From positions 83,720-147,719 of the forward strand of contig NZ_JACOMF010000010.1 of assembly GCF_014283215.1 (NCBI RefSeq): 64,000 bases of DNA. Reading direction: 5' to 3'. The position numbers were made by a program, and so were the translations under genes. The stretch is from Siccirubricoccus deserti. Lineage in GTDB: Bacteria; Pseudomonadota; Alphaproteobacteria; Acetobacterales; Acetobacteraceae. Below are positions 47,572 through 56,234 of the stretch, in pieces (positions within the stretch are counted from its first letter, which is position 1; every line of letters begins with the position of its first letter). The notes under the pieces were generated by a model. It was not told the DNA's origin. It worked only from the letters and a program-made list of their open reading frames with translations, and ran no database searches.

Positions 47572-48678
47572 TTATCGAGCGGAACGTGTCGTCTGGTGTT
47601 CCCCGGTATTCGGGGGCTGATCGGCATCGTCGGAGGGAGACGGGCTGGTCTCCGCTGACTTTGTGCCTGGATTTGTGCCCAGATTACCCGCTCCAAACCT
47701 GTCCATGGCTCGATGCAGGTGCTCGGTCATGAGGTGCGAGTAGCGCATTGTCATGGTGATGGTCTTGTGCCCAAGGATGGCTCGCAAAGCGGCTATGTCG
47801 CTGGTCGCCATCAGGAATTCAGAGGCAAAATGGTGCCTCAGGTCATGGCAGCGGAACGGTACCCCGGCTCGCGCGGCGATCTTCCGGAAGGCAGTAGTGA
47901 AGGCGGTGTAGCGCTCGCCGTCTCCATGCCAGAACACATAGGGTGAGGTGATGTGCCGGGGTGTGCCCAGGATCGTGCCCAGAGCGGCATCACTCAGCGG
48001 CACCACTCTCGGCGATGAGGTCTTGGTCTTGGTCAGCCTGACCTCCCGCCGTGGGGTCGAGACCTGCGACCATTCAAGCGAGCAGACCTCATCCATGCGC
48101 ATACCGGTCTGGGCAAGAAAGTGGATGATCCGTCCCGCCGTCGGTGGGGCGCAGGCCACCAGTTGCTTGACCTGCTCGACCGACGGATAGGCAGTACGGG
48201 GTACAGACTCTCGGATGTACCGCCTGCTGAACTGGCGCACTGGGTTTAGATCAATGTAGTCCCAGGTTACCGCGCAGGAGCAGAGGCAACTGAGTGTGGC
48301 GAGGTCCCGGCGTACTGTTGCCCCCTTGGCGCCCGCCTTGAGTCGTGCCGTGGCATAATCCGCCAACCGGCTGCGGTTGATCTCGTCGAGATAGAGGTCA
48401 CCGAAGGCTGCGGCGAGTTGCCGAAAGCTGGTCCGATAGCGGCTTTGGGTAGATGGCTTGAGGGTGGGCAGGTAGTCGGTCGAGAACCGCTCTAGGGCTT
48501 CGCGGTAGGTTCGGCGCGGCCGTCCGCCGTGATCGAGGCGGCGATGCTCATCCAGCAACCGGGCGAGCACCCGCTGAGCAACTGCCTTCGACGACGTACG
48601 GGCCGAGCGGCGGACCTCGGTGCCTCTCCACTGGAAGCGCACCCACCATGTTGAGCCGCGCCGATAGACGGTTGCCAC
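47572..48678 (-). CDS. int: Tyrosine-type site-specific integrase (left copy)
   Basis: A 368-aa phage-type integrase. N-terminal arm/SAM-like core-binding domain (about residues 1-150, TPLPTLKPSTQSRYRTS-like at 75-90), catalytic domain from about 165 with Arg in TGMRMDEVCSLEW, Lys in LTKTKTSSPR, HDLRHHFAS (His-x-x-Arg), LGHKTITMTMRYSH with the terminal nucleophile Tyr. It stands 45 bases from the selC end and is transcribed towards it, as expected for an integrase using the tRNA core. The ATG at 48678 follows the resolvase stop by 6 bases. A second, about 96% identical copy is at 62723. Confidence 0.93.
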   Translation of the reverse strand: MATVYRRGSTWWVRFQWRGTEVRRSARTSSKAVAQRVLARLLDEHRRLDHGGRPRRTYREALERFSTDYLPTLKPSTQSRYRTSFRQLAAAFGDLYLDEINRSRLADYATARLKAGAKGATVRRDLATLSCLCSCAVTWDYIDLNPVRQFSRRYIRESVPRTAYPSVEQVKQLVACAPPTAGRIIHFLAQTGMRMDEVCSLEWSQVSTPRREVRLTKTKTSSPRVVPLSDAALGTILGTPRHITSPYVFWHGDGERYTAFTTAFRKIAARAGVPFRCHDLRHHFASEFLMATSDIAALRAILGHKTITMTMRYSHLMTEHLHRAMDRFGAGNLGTNPGTKSAETSPSPSDDADQPPNTGEHQTTRSAR

Positions 48679-48684
48679 GGCCGA

Positions 48685-49278
48685 TCAGGCCGTGGCCGCC
48701 ATCGTCGTCGATCCCCGCCGACCACCCGGGAGGCTCCTATATAATGTGGAGGGTGCGCACCCGACCTGCCGGGCAATCTCCGCCATTGACAGGTTGCCGT
48801 TTCCCATGAGGGTCTGAGCGATCGTCAGCTTGGTCTGGTCGAGGGCACGGGGACGACCGCCGACACGGCCGCGCAGACGGCTGGCCCGCAGCCCGGCCTT
48901 GGTCCGCTCGACGATGATCTCGCGCTCCATCTGGCCCAACGCCCCGAGGATGTTGAACAGGAACCGGCCGCTCGGCGTCGAGGTGTCGATGCTCTCGGTG
49001 AGGGACCGGAGCGCGATACCACGGCGTTGAAGATCATCGGCGATGTCGATCAGGTGCCGGAGGGACCTCGCCAGCCGATCAAGGCGCCAGACACAAATTT
49101 GGTCGCCCGGTCGGGCCGTCTCCAACAACCGGGCCAGTTCAGGCCGATCGGCGCGGGTCCCGCTCGCCGTCTCGACGAATACCCTCTCGCAGCCCGCCCC
49201 GCGGAGAGCATCAAGCTGTAGAGCGTGATCCTGCTGGTCAGTCGAGACCCGCGCGTAGCCGAGAAGCATGCCCGTCAT
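48685..49278 (-). CDS. Serine resolvase/invertase (left copy)
   Basis: A 197-aa small serine recombinase: catalytic Ser in GYARVSTDQQ (residue about 12), Arg residues in the WRLDRLARS and ERTKAGLRASR blocks, and a C-terminal helix-turn-helix (NLSMAEIARQVGCAPSTLYR). Immediately upstream lies a 61-base site with 11-bp palindromic arms that could be its recombination or operator site. The pair integrase + resolvase is repeated at the other end of the island, where the N-terminal third has diverged strongly but the rest is nearly identical. Confidence 0.9.
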   Translation of the reverse strand: MTGMLLGYARVSTDQQDHALQLDALRGAGCERVFVETASGTRADRPELARLLETARPGDQICVWRLDRLARSLRHLIDIADDLQRRGIALRSLTESIDTSTPSGRFLFNILGALGQMEREIIVERTKAGLRASRLRGRVGGRPRALDQTKLTIAQTLMGNGNLSMAEIARQVGCAPSTLYRSLPGGRRGSTTMAATA

Positions 49279-49279
49279 C

Positions 49280-49340
49280 TCCCAATACTCATCTGCACCC
49301 CGCCTAATTCGGAGTCCAGTTGTAGGATAGAGTATTGGGA
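49280..49340. promoter_or_regulatory. 61-bp palindrome-bounded site upstream of left resolvase
   Basis: TCCCAATACTC (49280-49290) and GAGTATTGGGA (49330-49340) form perfect 11-bp arms separated by 39 bases. The right-hand copy (62019-62079) has the same arms, one mismatch, and the same 39-base spacing although the interior differs. Conserved spacing with a variable centre suggests a res-type crossover or operator site for the resolvase. Confidence 0.6.
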
Positions 49341-49404
49341 CGTTCCGTCACTCTAATTAGACGTGCATTCGAGAGGGCTCGACGAGTTCTTGAAACCGGT
49401 CGTT

Positions 49405-49726
49405 TGAAGGAGACGCAATGCACCTCTGGCCTGTGGCCGACTGAGGAAGATCGGGACGAGGGTCAGCCTCAGGCGTCCCACCTCCGCCCTGATCCTCTCG
49501 GTCGTGCAGGCGCCGTGCACCGCCCAGGGCGGATGGCCCCGCACCTTTGCCGACCAGTCAGGACGCCTGGGCCAGTATCGTCTCATCGGTCGTATGGACA
49601 ATCATCCCGCGCCGCCATTGATCGGCGATCAGTCCCAATGATCCTGAACGGCCGTCTCGCCACTACGGATGAGCACCCAACATAGACGAGACAACGGTCA
49701 GTCTGCTCGATCCGGCGGGAGCGGAG
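49405..49726. other. Region without a convincing gene
   Basis: About 320 bases inside the left repeat border. Frames of about 80-115 codons are open on both strands but have no domain pattern, start signal or composition typical of proteins; decayed sequence is likely. Confidence 0.35.
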
Positions 49727-50218
49727 TCAATGGCTAATGCGCCGCCACCGCTTAATTGTGGACTTTGTTACACGATAGCGCCTCGCTAGCACGTTGGTAC
49801 TCTCATCGGAGGCGCGGATCGCCGCTATCTCGTCCTCGGTCAGCCGCCTGTCCTTCGGTGCGGGATCGATGGGCACCTGCCGCACCTGCACGCTGCGCCA
49901 CGTCCTGCCCTCGCGTGCTGCCCGGACATTATTCTCACTAATATTGTAGTGCTGGGCGAAATGCTGATGTGGAAGGGGCGACATCCGCATTGCGGCCACG
50001 GCCGCAGCGGTCAGCTTGGCTCCATTGGGCAGCTTTCGTGCGACGGCCTCTCCGCAAACGTGTGCCCAGGATGCCCCGGCGCGTGCCGCAGCGACGGTTT
50101 CGACTGCGACGCCGAGTTCCGCCGCGAGTTCCTTGTTGGTCCGGCGCGATGCGCGGATGCGAGCGACGGTTGCCTCCGTCAGCTTAGCCAGCGGGTGGTT
50201 GTCCCCACGTCGGTGCAT
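49727..50218 (-). CDS. Three-repeat helix-turn-helix DNA-binding protein
   Basis: A 163-aa basic protein made of three tandem HTH-like repeats: roughly residues 15-55 (RIRASRRTNKELAAELGV), 65-105 (AAVAAMRMSPLPHQHFAQHYNIS) and 120-160 (DEIAAIRASDESTNVLARRYRV). Each has the pattern T-x(4)-IRAS ... LA..y.Vs.ntI ... W, like the DNA-binding repeats of phage and homing-endonuclease proteins, without a nuclease domain. I chose the ATG at 50218; a GTG at 50230 would add four residues. Function is unknown; it could regulate or assist the recombinases. Next to the left integrase module on the same strand. Confidence 0.6.
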   Translation of the reverse strand: MHRRGDNHPLAKLTEATVARIRASRRTNKELAAELGVAVETVAAARAGASWAHVCGEAVARKLPNGAKLTAAAVAAMRMSPLPHQHFAQHYNISENNVRAAREGRTWRSVQVRQVPIDPAPKDRRLTEDEIAAIRASDESTNVLARRYRVTKSTIKRWRRISH

Positions 50219-50993
50219 TTCAGTATCCACGCTCAGAGCAATGGCCTATCCAATGCGAACAGCAGCGCTTAAACCCTGCATTCGCAGGGAACAAAAATCA
50301 AAAACGTTGGAGCCAATCCAGTCGCGTGTGGTGGGCAGCGCCAGCACAACGGACCGAGCGCATGCTCTCCGGCATCGTCCCCAGCATGGTCTTGAGCATC
50401 ACCCCCGGCACGCCCGACCAGCCGTGGACCATCCCTGGCCGCCACCATCCAGTCACGACTGGTGAAGCGCGGGCGTCGTTCACCAACTTCCGCCTCTCGG
50501 TCATGTTCCGAGTAGTCGGAGAACTCGACCCTTGCGGGTAGCCCTTGCCGCCGAGCGCGTGATGGGTCCAGGCCAACTGCTCCTCACGGGTTCCTGGCGG
50601 CATGATCTGGCCCGGCTGGTTGCCCCTACTTAATGATTGCGCTCTGGTGCTCGGCTACTTCCTCCCAGGTGATCTTTCGACGATGCCGATGACGCCTGCC
50701 GCCGCACCTAATGGTACGCGCTAGACGCTTGGTATTCTGGTGCGAACCTCTGGGTTCGCCCCTTCTCGGACCTTCGTGGCCGAGGGTCACAGGTCGTGTC
50801 CGGCCTCGTGCTAGAGCATTTTGGGTTTAGGCGGGCTCAGTATCCGGGGCGCGGCGTTCAGAAGCGCCCGGCTGGCCCGTTCCTCAGGCAACCGGCGGTC
50901 AGCCCGGAACCCGTGCAACTCGAAACCGCTCTAGCAGGTAGGCATATATCCGATTTGCGTTTTGATACAAAATAGTTATTATTTTCCTGTCAT
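50219..50993. other. Non-coding interval with CTAGAGC element and AT-rich promoter region
   Basis: About 775 bases. A minus-strand frame at 50298-50603 (101 codons) reads plausibly in parts but has no ribosome binding site or recognised domain, so it is not called. The right end (from about 50940) is AT-rich with TTTGATAC and TTATTATTTT, probably the promoter of the gene at 51009. The CTAGAGC element is listed separately. Confidence 0.35.
50811..50934. repeat. CTAGAGC-ended intergenic element
   Basis: 124 bases starting CTAGAGCATTTTGGGTTT and ending GAAACCGCTCTAG. The ends form an imperfect inverted repeat (CTAGAGCnnTTTnGnGTT), like the units at 44066 and 29492. No coding potential. Probably a short miniature element or a structured intergenic repeat. 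Confidence 0.4.
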
Positions 50994-51008
50994 ATGAAGG
51001 TCAGTCAC

Positions 51009-51320
51009 ATGGAAACCGCCTGCCAAGCTGAGATGAGCCACATGGAGACTGTAAAATACATCAATGTGCTGGCACATCAGGGAGAGTTACTTCTGGACGA
51101 ACTGGAAAAATGCGAGCCCTCTTCAGACTTCATGAAAAAATACAGCGGTGCGGTAGATGTCTGGCTGGCCGAATCGAGAGACCTGATCCACAACGTAAGC
51201 CCAGAATCAACTCGGCAAGCGCAGAAAATCTATATCAGTGCCCATGATCGGGAGCAGTCTACTACAGCTAAAATCGTAATCAACTTGTTACTTCTGAAAT
51301 CTATTCAGAAGGCATCCTGA
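51009..51320 (+). CDS. AT-rich orphan protein, unknown function
   Basis: A 103-aa protein from the ATG at 51009, preceded by AAGG at 10 bases; an ATG at 50994 would add five residues. The gene and its leader are much richer in A and T than anything else in the window, with codons (AAA, ATA, AAT, TTA) rare here, so it was transferred recently from a lower-GC source. The protein is helical, mixed charge, with a terminal hydrophobic stretch (IVINLLLLKSIQKAS) that could be a membrane-active or interaction tail. No domain is recognised. It converges on the DUF262 gene across a hairpin. Confidence 0.5.
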   Translation: METACQAEMSHMETVKYINVLAHQGELLLDELEKCEPSSDFMKKYSGAVDVWLAESRDLIHNVSPESTRQAQKIYISAHDREQSTTAKIVINLLLLKSIQKAS

Positions 51321-51394
51321 AGCTGCTCACGGGTCTTTCTGCGCCATTGGTCAGTTGGTTTGGGCATGGGGCAGGTTTTGTCTGGCCACAGCAA

Positions 51395-51426
51395 GTGCCG
51401 TACTCCAATGTGGAGGAGTACGGCAT
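51395..51426. terminator. Bidirectional hairpin between convergent genes
   Basis: GCCGTACTCC (51397-51406) and GGAGTACGGC (51415-51424) form a perfect 10-bp stem with an 8-base loop; one further base pair and a wobble extend it. It lies between the AT-rich orphan and the DUF262 gene and could terminate both. Confidence 0.5.
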
Positions 51427-51514
51427 GAAGGGCTTCATGGCCGGAGCTAGCTGATGGAGCAGCGAGATCGAGCGGATACCTGTGATGGTTTGGGGATCGA
51501 GCGCTGCCCACCGG

Positions 51515-53371
51515 TCAAGAGCCGTTCTCCTCGCCGTCGTCCACCGCTGCCCCAGTCCGGAAGATGTCGGCGATTTGGGCGCCACCGACCGGCCGCCCAG
51601 TCGCCTCGGCGATCTCCGCGACCAGCGCCTCGGCCCGTGCCGCCATCATCCCCGCCAGTTCGTCCGCCCGCAGCCGCGCCGGGTCCACGAAGTGGGTCCG
51701 CAGGAAGCCGTCAAGCCGCTCGGCGGCAAGGCCCTGGCGCTCCTGTAGGCGCCGCAGGTAGACCGAGGGCGCGTCGCCGCTCAGGAAGCGGTTGGTCGGC
51801 GCCGAGAGCGCGGTCTTGTTGACGATCGAGTTGTACAGCCCGCGGCCGATCCCCCGCCGCTCGCACCACGCCCGCGGGAAGATGTGGTGGATGTCGATGC
51901 TCTCGTCGAAGTAGGTTTGCTCGTCCACCCCGGCGCCCGTCCGCCAGTCCTGCGCGCCGCCGCGCTGCATGATCAACGCGTGCAGCCCCTTGTAGGCGGC
52001 CGACTGCCGCGAGCGCAGGGTGAGCAGCCGGTCGGCAACGAAGTTGCACTCCTGTACGGTTTGGGGCACCGGCCCTCCGCCGAGCGCCCAGGCGGTCACC
52101 TCCGGTAGGTCTCGCGCGAACCGGCTCTCGATGGCCGAGCCGTAGAGTTCGCCAAACACCCCGCACCAGTACCACTGCCGCACCCGGCGGCGCACCGCGT
52201 CGTCGTTCCAGCGGTCGCCGAGGCCGATCAGGATCGTCGAGAGCGGCACAAGCTGGGTGCGGTAGGGAAGATCGTCGCCGCCGAACACCTTCTCCCGCCA
52301 GAGGAACTGGCGGGCGCGGCGGAAGCCCTCCTCAGCGTGGTCGGCCTGGGCCCGGTAGCCCGCGAGGGGCAGATCGAGGATCGCCTGACGCGTGCAACTG
52401 ATCGCGGGCGCGTCCGAGCCCCCCTGCGCGCGGCGGGCGGAGGTGTGGAGGAGGGAGACGGCCTGGAGGAAATCCGTGTTCTCGATCGCCCTTAGGACCC
52501 GCCCGGCCTCGGCGAGGCGCGCTGCCCGACCGGGATGCCGCTGACCGGGCCTTGAGACGCCGTACCAATCCTCGCGGAGGTTGAAGCCGTCCGCGGCGTA
52601 GGTGGCCGTCAGCAGTTCGAAGGCAGTCAGCGGCACGCCGCCCGTGTTGACCTTCTCGAAAACGCGGCAGACCGCCTCCTTGCTCGCGCTCCGACGCAAT
52701 TGGATGACCGGCACCGGGTAGGTCTTGAAGGTGTCGATGAAGTCGCTGCGGAAGCGGTTGAACCGCTCGATCTTCTCCGGCGCGTAGCCCCAGTGCTGCA
52801 TCCAGCCGGTGAACCAACGGTCGCTGTCGAAGATCGAGCGCAGGGGGAAACACTCGTTCGCGTACTCGCCCTCCGGCGTAGACAGATCGAGGACGATTTC
52901 GCGCCCGAAGTCGCGCTTGATCCGGCGGTCCTCCGGCACGCTGAACACAGCCTGCTCGCGGTCCTCGGCGCTGCCGAGCGCCTTGCGGATGTCCACGTAG
53001 TACCAGCGCTCGACCTCACGTCCCTTGTCGTCCCGGGTGCGGATGGCGCGGTCGAGGGTGAGCGCCTGAAAAAGCGAGGTGAGCCGCTGCTGCCCATCGA
53101 GTATCAGGCGCTCGGGCGTGGGCGGCGGGCCGTCGAGCCCTACGCCCTCCACGAGGCGGGGCTGGAACCGCACCTCGCCACCCGTCATCAGAGTCATGAC
53201 CGCACCGATCGGAAATGAGCGCGAGATGCTTGTGGCGACGCTGCGGATGTGCTCGTCGTCCCACACCCAGCCGCGCTGGAAGTCGGGCAGTTGTATCCTG
53301 CCGCGGCCTATCTCCTTCAGCAGGGCCTCAAGCGTGTCCTGCGTAGCGTCGAACGTGGTCTCGGCGGTCAC
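51515..53371 (-). CDS. DUF262/HNH (GmrSD-like) nuclease-type protein
   Basis: A 618-aa protein with an N-terminal DUF262 domain (LPDFQRGWVW near residue 28, LILDGQQRLTSL near residue 88, the NTPase-like DGQQR motif) and a C-terminal HNH-type region (DIHHIFPRAWCE near residue 494, then NSIVNKTALSAPTNRFLS). This is the arrangement of GmrSD/BrxU-type type IV nucleases, which cut modified phage DNA. The start is GTG at 53371, with GAGGAG upstream. It is 154 bases beyond the Res gene and a hairpin lies in that gap, so it may have a separate promoter although transcribed in the same direction. Confidence 0.88.
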   Translation of the reverse strand: MTAETTFDATQDTLEALLKEIGRGRIQLPDFQRGWVWDDEHIRSVATSISRSFPIGAVMTLMTGGEVRFQPRLVEGVGLDGPPPTPERLILDGQQRLTSLFQALTLDRAIRTRDDKGREVERWYYVDIRKALGSAEDREQAVFSVPEDRRIKRDFGREIVLDLSTPEGEYANECFPLRSIFDSDRWFTGWMQHWGYAPEKIERFNRFRSDFIDTFKTYPVPVIQLRRSASKEAVCRVFEKVNTGGVPLTAFELLTATYAADGFNLREDWYGVSRPGQRHPGRAARLAEAGRVLRAIENTDFLQAVSLLHTSARRAQGGSDAPAISCTRQAILDLPLAGYRAQADHAEEGFRRARQFLWREKVFGGDDLPYRTQLVPLSTILIGLGDRWNDDAVRRRVRQWYWCGVFGELYGSAIESRFARDLPEVTAWALGGGPVPQTVQECNFVADRLLTLRSRQSAAYKGLHALIMQRGGAQDWRTGAGVDEQTYFDESIDIHHIFPRAWCERRGIGRGLYNSIVNKTALSAPTNRFLSGDAPSVYLRRLQERQGLAAERLDGFLRTHFVDPARLRADELAGMMAARAEALVAEIAEATGRPVGGAQIADIFRTGAAVDDGEENGS

Positions 53372-53487
53372 GCCGCGGTCTCCTCGGATGGGTCAGGAAA
53401 ACTGGTGGTGGACGCCACGGCACCGGCAGCACGGCGGTGAGTCGAGGTGGGCAGGGTGCTCCTTGGACGGAGACTCGGGCCGTGGAT

Positions 53488-53507
53488 GCCGCTCGCCGGA
53501 GAGCGGC
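53488..53507 (-). terminator. Hairpin between res and DUF262 genes
   Basis: GCCGCTC and GAGCGGC form a 7-bp stem with a 6-base loop in the 154-base gap on the minus strand. Either a terminator of the SNF2-mod-res transcript or an attenuating hairpin before the DUF262 gene. Confidence 0.35.
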
Positions 53508-53525
53508 AACACGTGCACCCGCCGC

Positions 53526-56231
53526 TCAAGCCGCGGCCGCCTCCTCTCTGATGGACTCCAGGCCGTAGGTCGCCATCAGTCCCGCGAGGGTCGCGTTGGC
53601 CGTTACAGTATTGTCGGGGATGAGGGCGTACCGCCAGGGCTTCCGGCCCGTGGCGCGAGCGTGCTCGTTGGCGTGGCCGACCCAGATGCGCGCGGCCGTC
53701 GCCTTGGCCTGCACCTCCTGGCTCTCCATGTCTCGCCGCGCCTTAACCTCGCAGATCAACTTCTCGGTCTGCGTCTCCACCACGAAGTCCGGCTCGTACC
53801 GTTGGCCGCGGCGGTACCATATCTCGAACTGCCGCCGTCCGGGCTTCACCCAGCGCATGACGCTGGCGTCGCCGTCGATCAGCACCGCGAAGCGACGCTC
53901 GTCGTCGGAGTGGAACGCCTGCTTGAGGTAGCAGCATTTCGTGAACCCGGCGAACACGTGCTTCCGGGTGTCCGCCCGCGGCGTGACCGGGTTGCTGAAG
54001 TCGCGGGCCTCCTGCCCGTGCGGCTGGCTGAAGTTCTGCCTCTTGAGGACTTGGAACCCCTTCTCGACGCGGACCCTATAGGTGGTCTCCGCCTCCTCGT
54101 AATGGTCCATCATCTGGCGGAACATGAACTCGGCGATTCGCCTGCCTTGCGTGAGCAGCACCCGCTCCACCTCGTCCTCGCTGGCGAGGTAGGAGCGGAG
54201 GCGGCCGACAACCTGCCCGGCGAGCTTGTACAGCAAGTCGGCGTGGGCGTCGTAGTCGATCTCGGGCATGCCGATCAGTTCGGCCACCACGTAGTCCTCA
54301 GGCCGCTCTTGCCTGATCCCGCTCATCCGGACGGCGATGAACGACCGCATGCGGGTCCGTAGCTGCTGCACGACAATCTCATCGTCCAGCGGTCGGAAGG
54401 CGATGCTGTCGAGGCTCTTGAGGTCGAAGTCGCGGAAGGTGAAGCTCACCGTCCCGTCGGGTACCACCACGATTTCGGGAATCTCGATGGTACCCGCGGC
54501 CACCTGCTCCGCTACCTTGGCGACGATTTGGGCCACATCCGGGCCGGTCTCCCCCACGACCGGCAGGGCGCCCTGCGCGGGCCTCGCCATCTCCCTCACC
54601 TGCGCGGCGATCTCAGCCTGCACTTCCGGCTTGGCGAGGTCCGCCACACCGCCGAGCTTGCGTTCCATCCGGCCGATCACGTCCAGGGCGACCCCAGCCA
54701 CGGCCCGCTCCTCGGGGCTGGAGAACACGAGAGACGGCGACTGCTCGCCCTCGGAGAGGCCGCGCCCGGTCAAGGCCACTTCCACGGAGGACGGCGCCTC
54801 GACTAGTTCGACGTTTTCCGCGGGTATCTCACCCCCCGCGCCGATCTTGATGGCCTTCATCTGGATCAGGGAGTTCGGGTCCTGCGCGGCCCGGATGACC
54901 TCCTCGAAGCGGTCGTGAGCGATGATGGTCAGCCGGTCGATCGGCTCGACCCCGGTCCGCTCACCGTACGGCAGGCGCAGGCCGCGGCCCAACGTCTGCT
55001 CGGTCAGAATGTCCGAGGCCGAGGCGCGCAGCGGGACGATCGTGAACAGGTTGGTCACGTCCCAACCTTCCTTCAGCTTGTTCACGTGGATCACGATCTC
55101 GGTCGTCGGGTCCGTCTCCAGCGCGAGGAGGCGCTGCGTCGCCTCCTCGGTCTCCTCGCCCGTGGTGGCGCTGTCAACGCGGATGACCCGGCCCTTGTAG
55201 TAGCCGTCGAAGAAGGCGTCGCCCTCGATCAGTTCGCGGAGGCGCTGCGCGTGGGCGGTGTCCTGCGCCACCACCAGCATGAAGGGATGCACCAGCCGCT
55301 TGCCTGTGTCCCGGTGGTACATCTCCAACTCCACCTTGACCTGGGTGTGGGCGTGGATGCCGTCCTCCAGCTTGATCTTCTCGATCTGCTCGTCCGTGAA
55401 GTCCCTGGGGTTGAAGTTGGCGCGGGTCGCCACCGCGGGCTCCTTGACGAAGCCATGTTCCATCGCCTCGCGTAGGCCGAAGCGGTAGACGACGTTCCGG
55501 AACTCTACTGGGCGGGCGCCCACGGTCTTGGGCGTGGCGGTCAGTTCCAGCCCCAGCACCGGCTTCAACTCGGCGACCGCGCGGACGCCCGCCTTGGCGC
55601 GGTAGCGATGTGCCTCGTCCATCAGCAGCACTAGGTCGGGCAGGGCGGCGAGGTGGTCGAAGTAGCTCTCGCCGATGTACTCGTTGAGCTTCTTGATCCG
55701 GCCCGCGTCCTTGTTGATCTTGTCCACGTTGAACACGTTGACGATGACGCCGTTGTTCCGCTGGGCGGCGTCGATGAGCAGGGCGGACTGGTCCCAGGTG
55801 TCGCCCGTGACCACGACCGGCGGGTGCGCCGCGAACTCGGCGACGCCCTTGAAAACGTACTTAGGGGTGCCCGGCGTCAGGTCAGCGACGAGCTTCTGGT
55901 AGATCGTGGTGTTCGGGGCGAGGACGAAGAAGTTGCGCGACCGCCCAGTCAGGTACAGGTAGCCGATGAACGCGCCCATCAGCCGGGTCTTTCCGACCCC
56001 GGTGGCAAGGGCGAAGCAGAGCGAAGGGAACGCGCGCTCGAAGTCCTCCACGGTCGGATGGCGGTCTCGGACAAGTGCGAGCGCTGCATCCAGATCGGCG
56101 TCCTTCTTCAGCGCGAGCCGGTCGAGCACGTCGGCGAGGATGGTCAGGGACTCCTCCTGCGGCAGGCGCAGGCTCATCCGGGCGCAGATGTCGCGGAGCA
56201 CGCGGCTGCCGGGCTTGGTGGTGTCCAGCAT
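53526..56231 (-). CDS. Type III restriction-like DEAD/DEAH helicase-nuclease (Res)
   Basis: A 901-aa Res-like subunit. Superfamily 2 helicase core: Walker A ATGVGKT near residue 79, DEAH-box LMDEAHRY near residue 204, TATPKTVG and the second RecA domain with HVNKLKEGWDV and TEQTLGRGLRLP. A C-terminal PD-(D/E)xK nuclease is seen as YEPDFVVETQTEKLICEVKAR (Asp near 814, Glu-x-Lys near 826). In type III systems Res translocates and cuts DNA between inverted unmodified sites with Mod. The ATG is 3 bases after the mod stop, so the two are one operon and presumably form a complex. Confidence 0.92.
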   Translation of the reverse strand: MLDTTKPGSRVLRDICARMSLRLPQEESLTILADVLDRLALKKDADLDAALALVRDRHPTVEDFERAFPSLCFALATGVGKTRLMGAFIGYLYLTGRSRNFFVLAPNTTIYQKLVADLTPGTPKYVFKGVAEFAAHPPVVVTGDTWDQSALLIDAAQRNNGVIVNVFNVDKINKDAGRIKKLNEYIGESYFDHLAALPDLVLLMDEAHRYRAKAGVRAVAELKPVLGLELTATPKTVGARPVEFRNVVYRFGLREAMEHGFVKEPAVATRANFNPRDFTDEQIEKIKLEDGIHAHTQVKVELEMYHRDTGKRLVHPFMLVVAQDTAHAQRLRELIEGDAFFDGYYKGRVIRVDSATTGEETEEATQRLLALETDPTTEIVIHVNKLKEGWDVTNLFTIVPLRASASDILTEQTLGRGLRLPYGERTGVEPIDRLTIIAHDRFEEVIRAAQDPNSLIQMKAIKIGAGGEIPAENVELVEAPSSVEVALTGRGLSEGEQSPSLVFSSPEERAVAGVALDVIGRMERKLGGVADLAKPEVQAEIAAQVREMARPAQGALPVVGETGPDVAQIVAKVAEQVAAGTIEIPEIVVVPDGTVSFTFRDFDLKSLDSIAFRPLDDEIVVQQLRTRMRSFIAVRMSGIRQERPEDYVVAELIGMPEIDYDAHADLLYKLAGQVVGRLRSYLASEDEVERVLLTQGRRIAEFMFRQMMDHYEEAETTYRVRVEKGFQVLKRQNFSQPHGQEARDFSNPVTPRADTRKHVFAGFTKCCYLKQAFHSDDERRFAVLIDGDASVMRWVKPGRRQFEIWYRRGQRYEPDFVVETQTEKLICEVKARRDMESQEVQAKATAARIWVGHANEHARATGRKPWRYALIPDNTVTANATLAGLMATYGLESIREEAAAA

Positions 56232-56234
56232 CGC

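Larger units (their letters stand above)
47467..49404. repeat. Left inverted repeat of island (1.94 kb): tRNA 3' half, integrase, resolvase, 61-bp site
   Basis: This block matches, in inverted orientation, 61955-63934. Shared content from outside to inside: the 61-base 3' half of tRNA-Sec (identical), the int arm with a hairpin-like CTGTCAGTCGATTGGCAG, the tyrosine integrase (about 96% identical proteins, 15 differences counted by eye in 368), the serine resolvase, a palindrome-bounded 61-base site, and a last shared GAAACCGGTCGTT at 49404. Beyond that the two sides differ. Boundaries were set by eye. Confidence 0.85.

Noticed and set aside
49335..49685. Plus-strand frame of 116 codons inside the left repeat border
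   Set aside because: It crosses the repeat boundary, has no ribosome binding site and its translation is Arg/Pro-rich without pattern.
50298..50603. Minus-strand frame of 101 codons
   Set aside because: Some stretches look protein-like, but there is no start signal, domain or conserved neighbour; kept as non-coding.
51301..51585. Possible transposase remnant near the DUF262 stop
   Set aside because: Frames on the minus strand look weakly protein-like in parts, but no transposase motif (DDE) or terminal repeats can be seen, and the hairpin explains the sequence.
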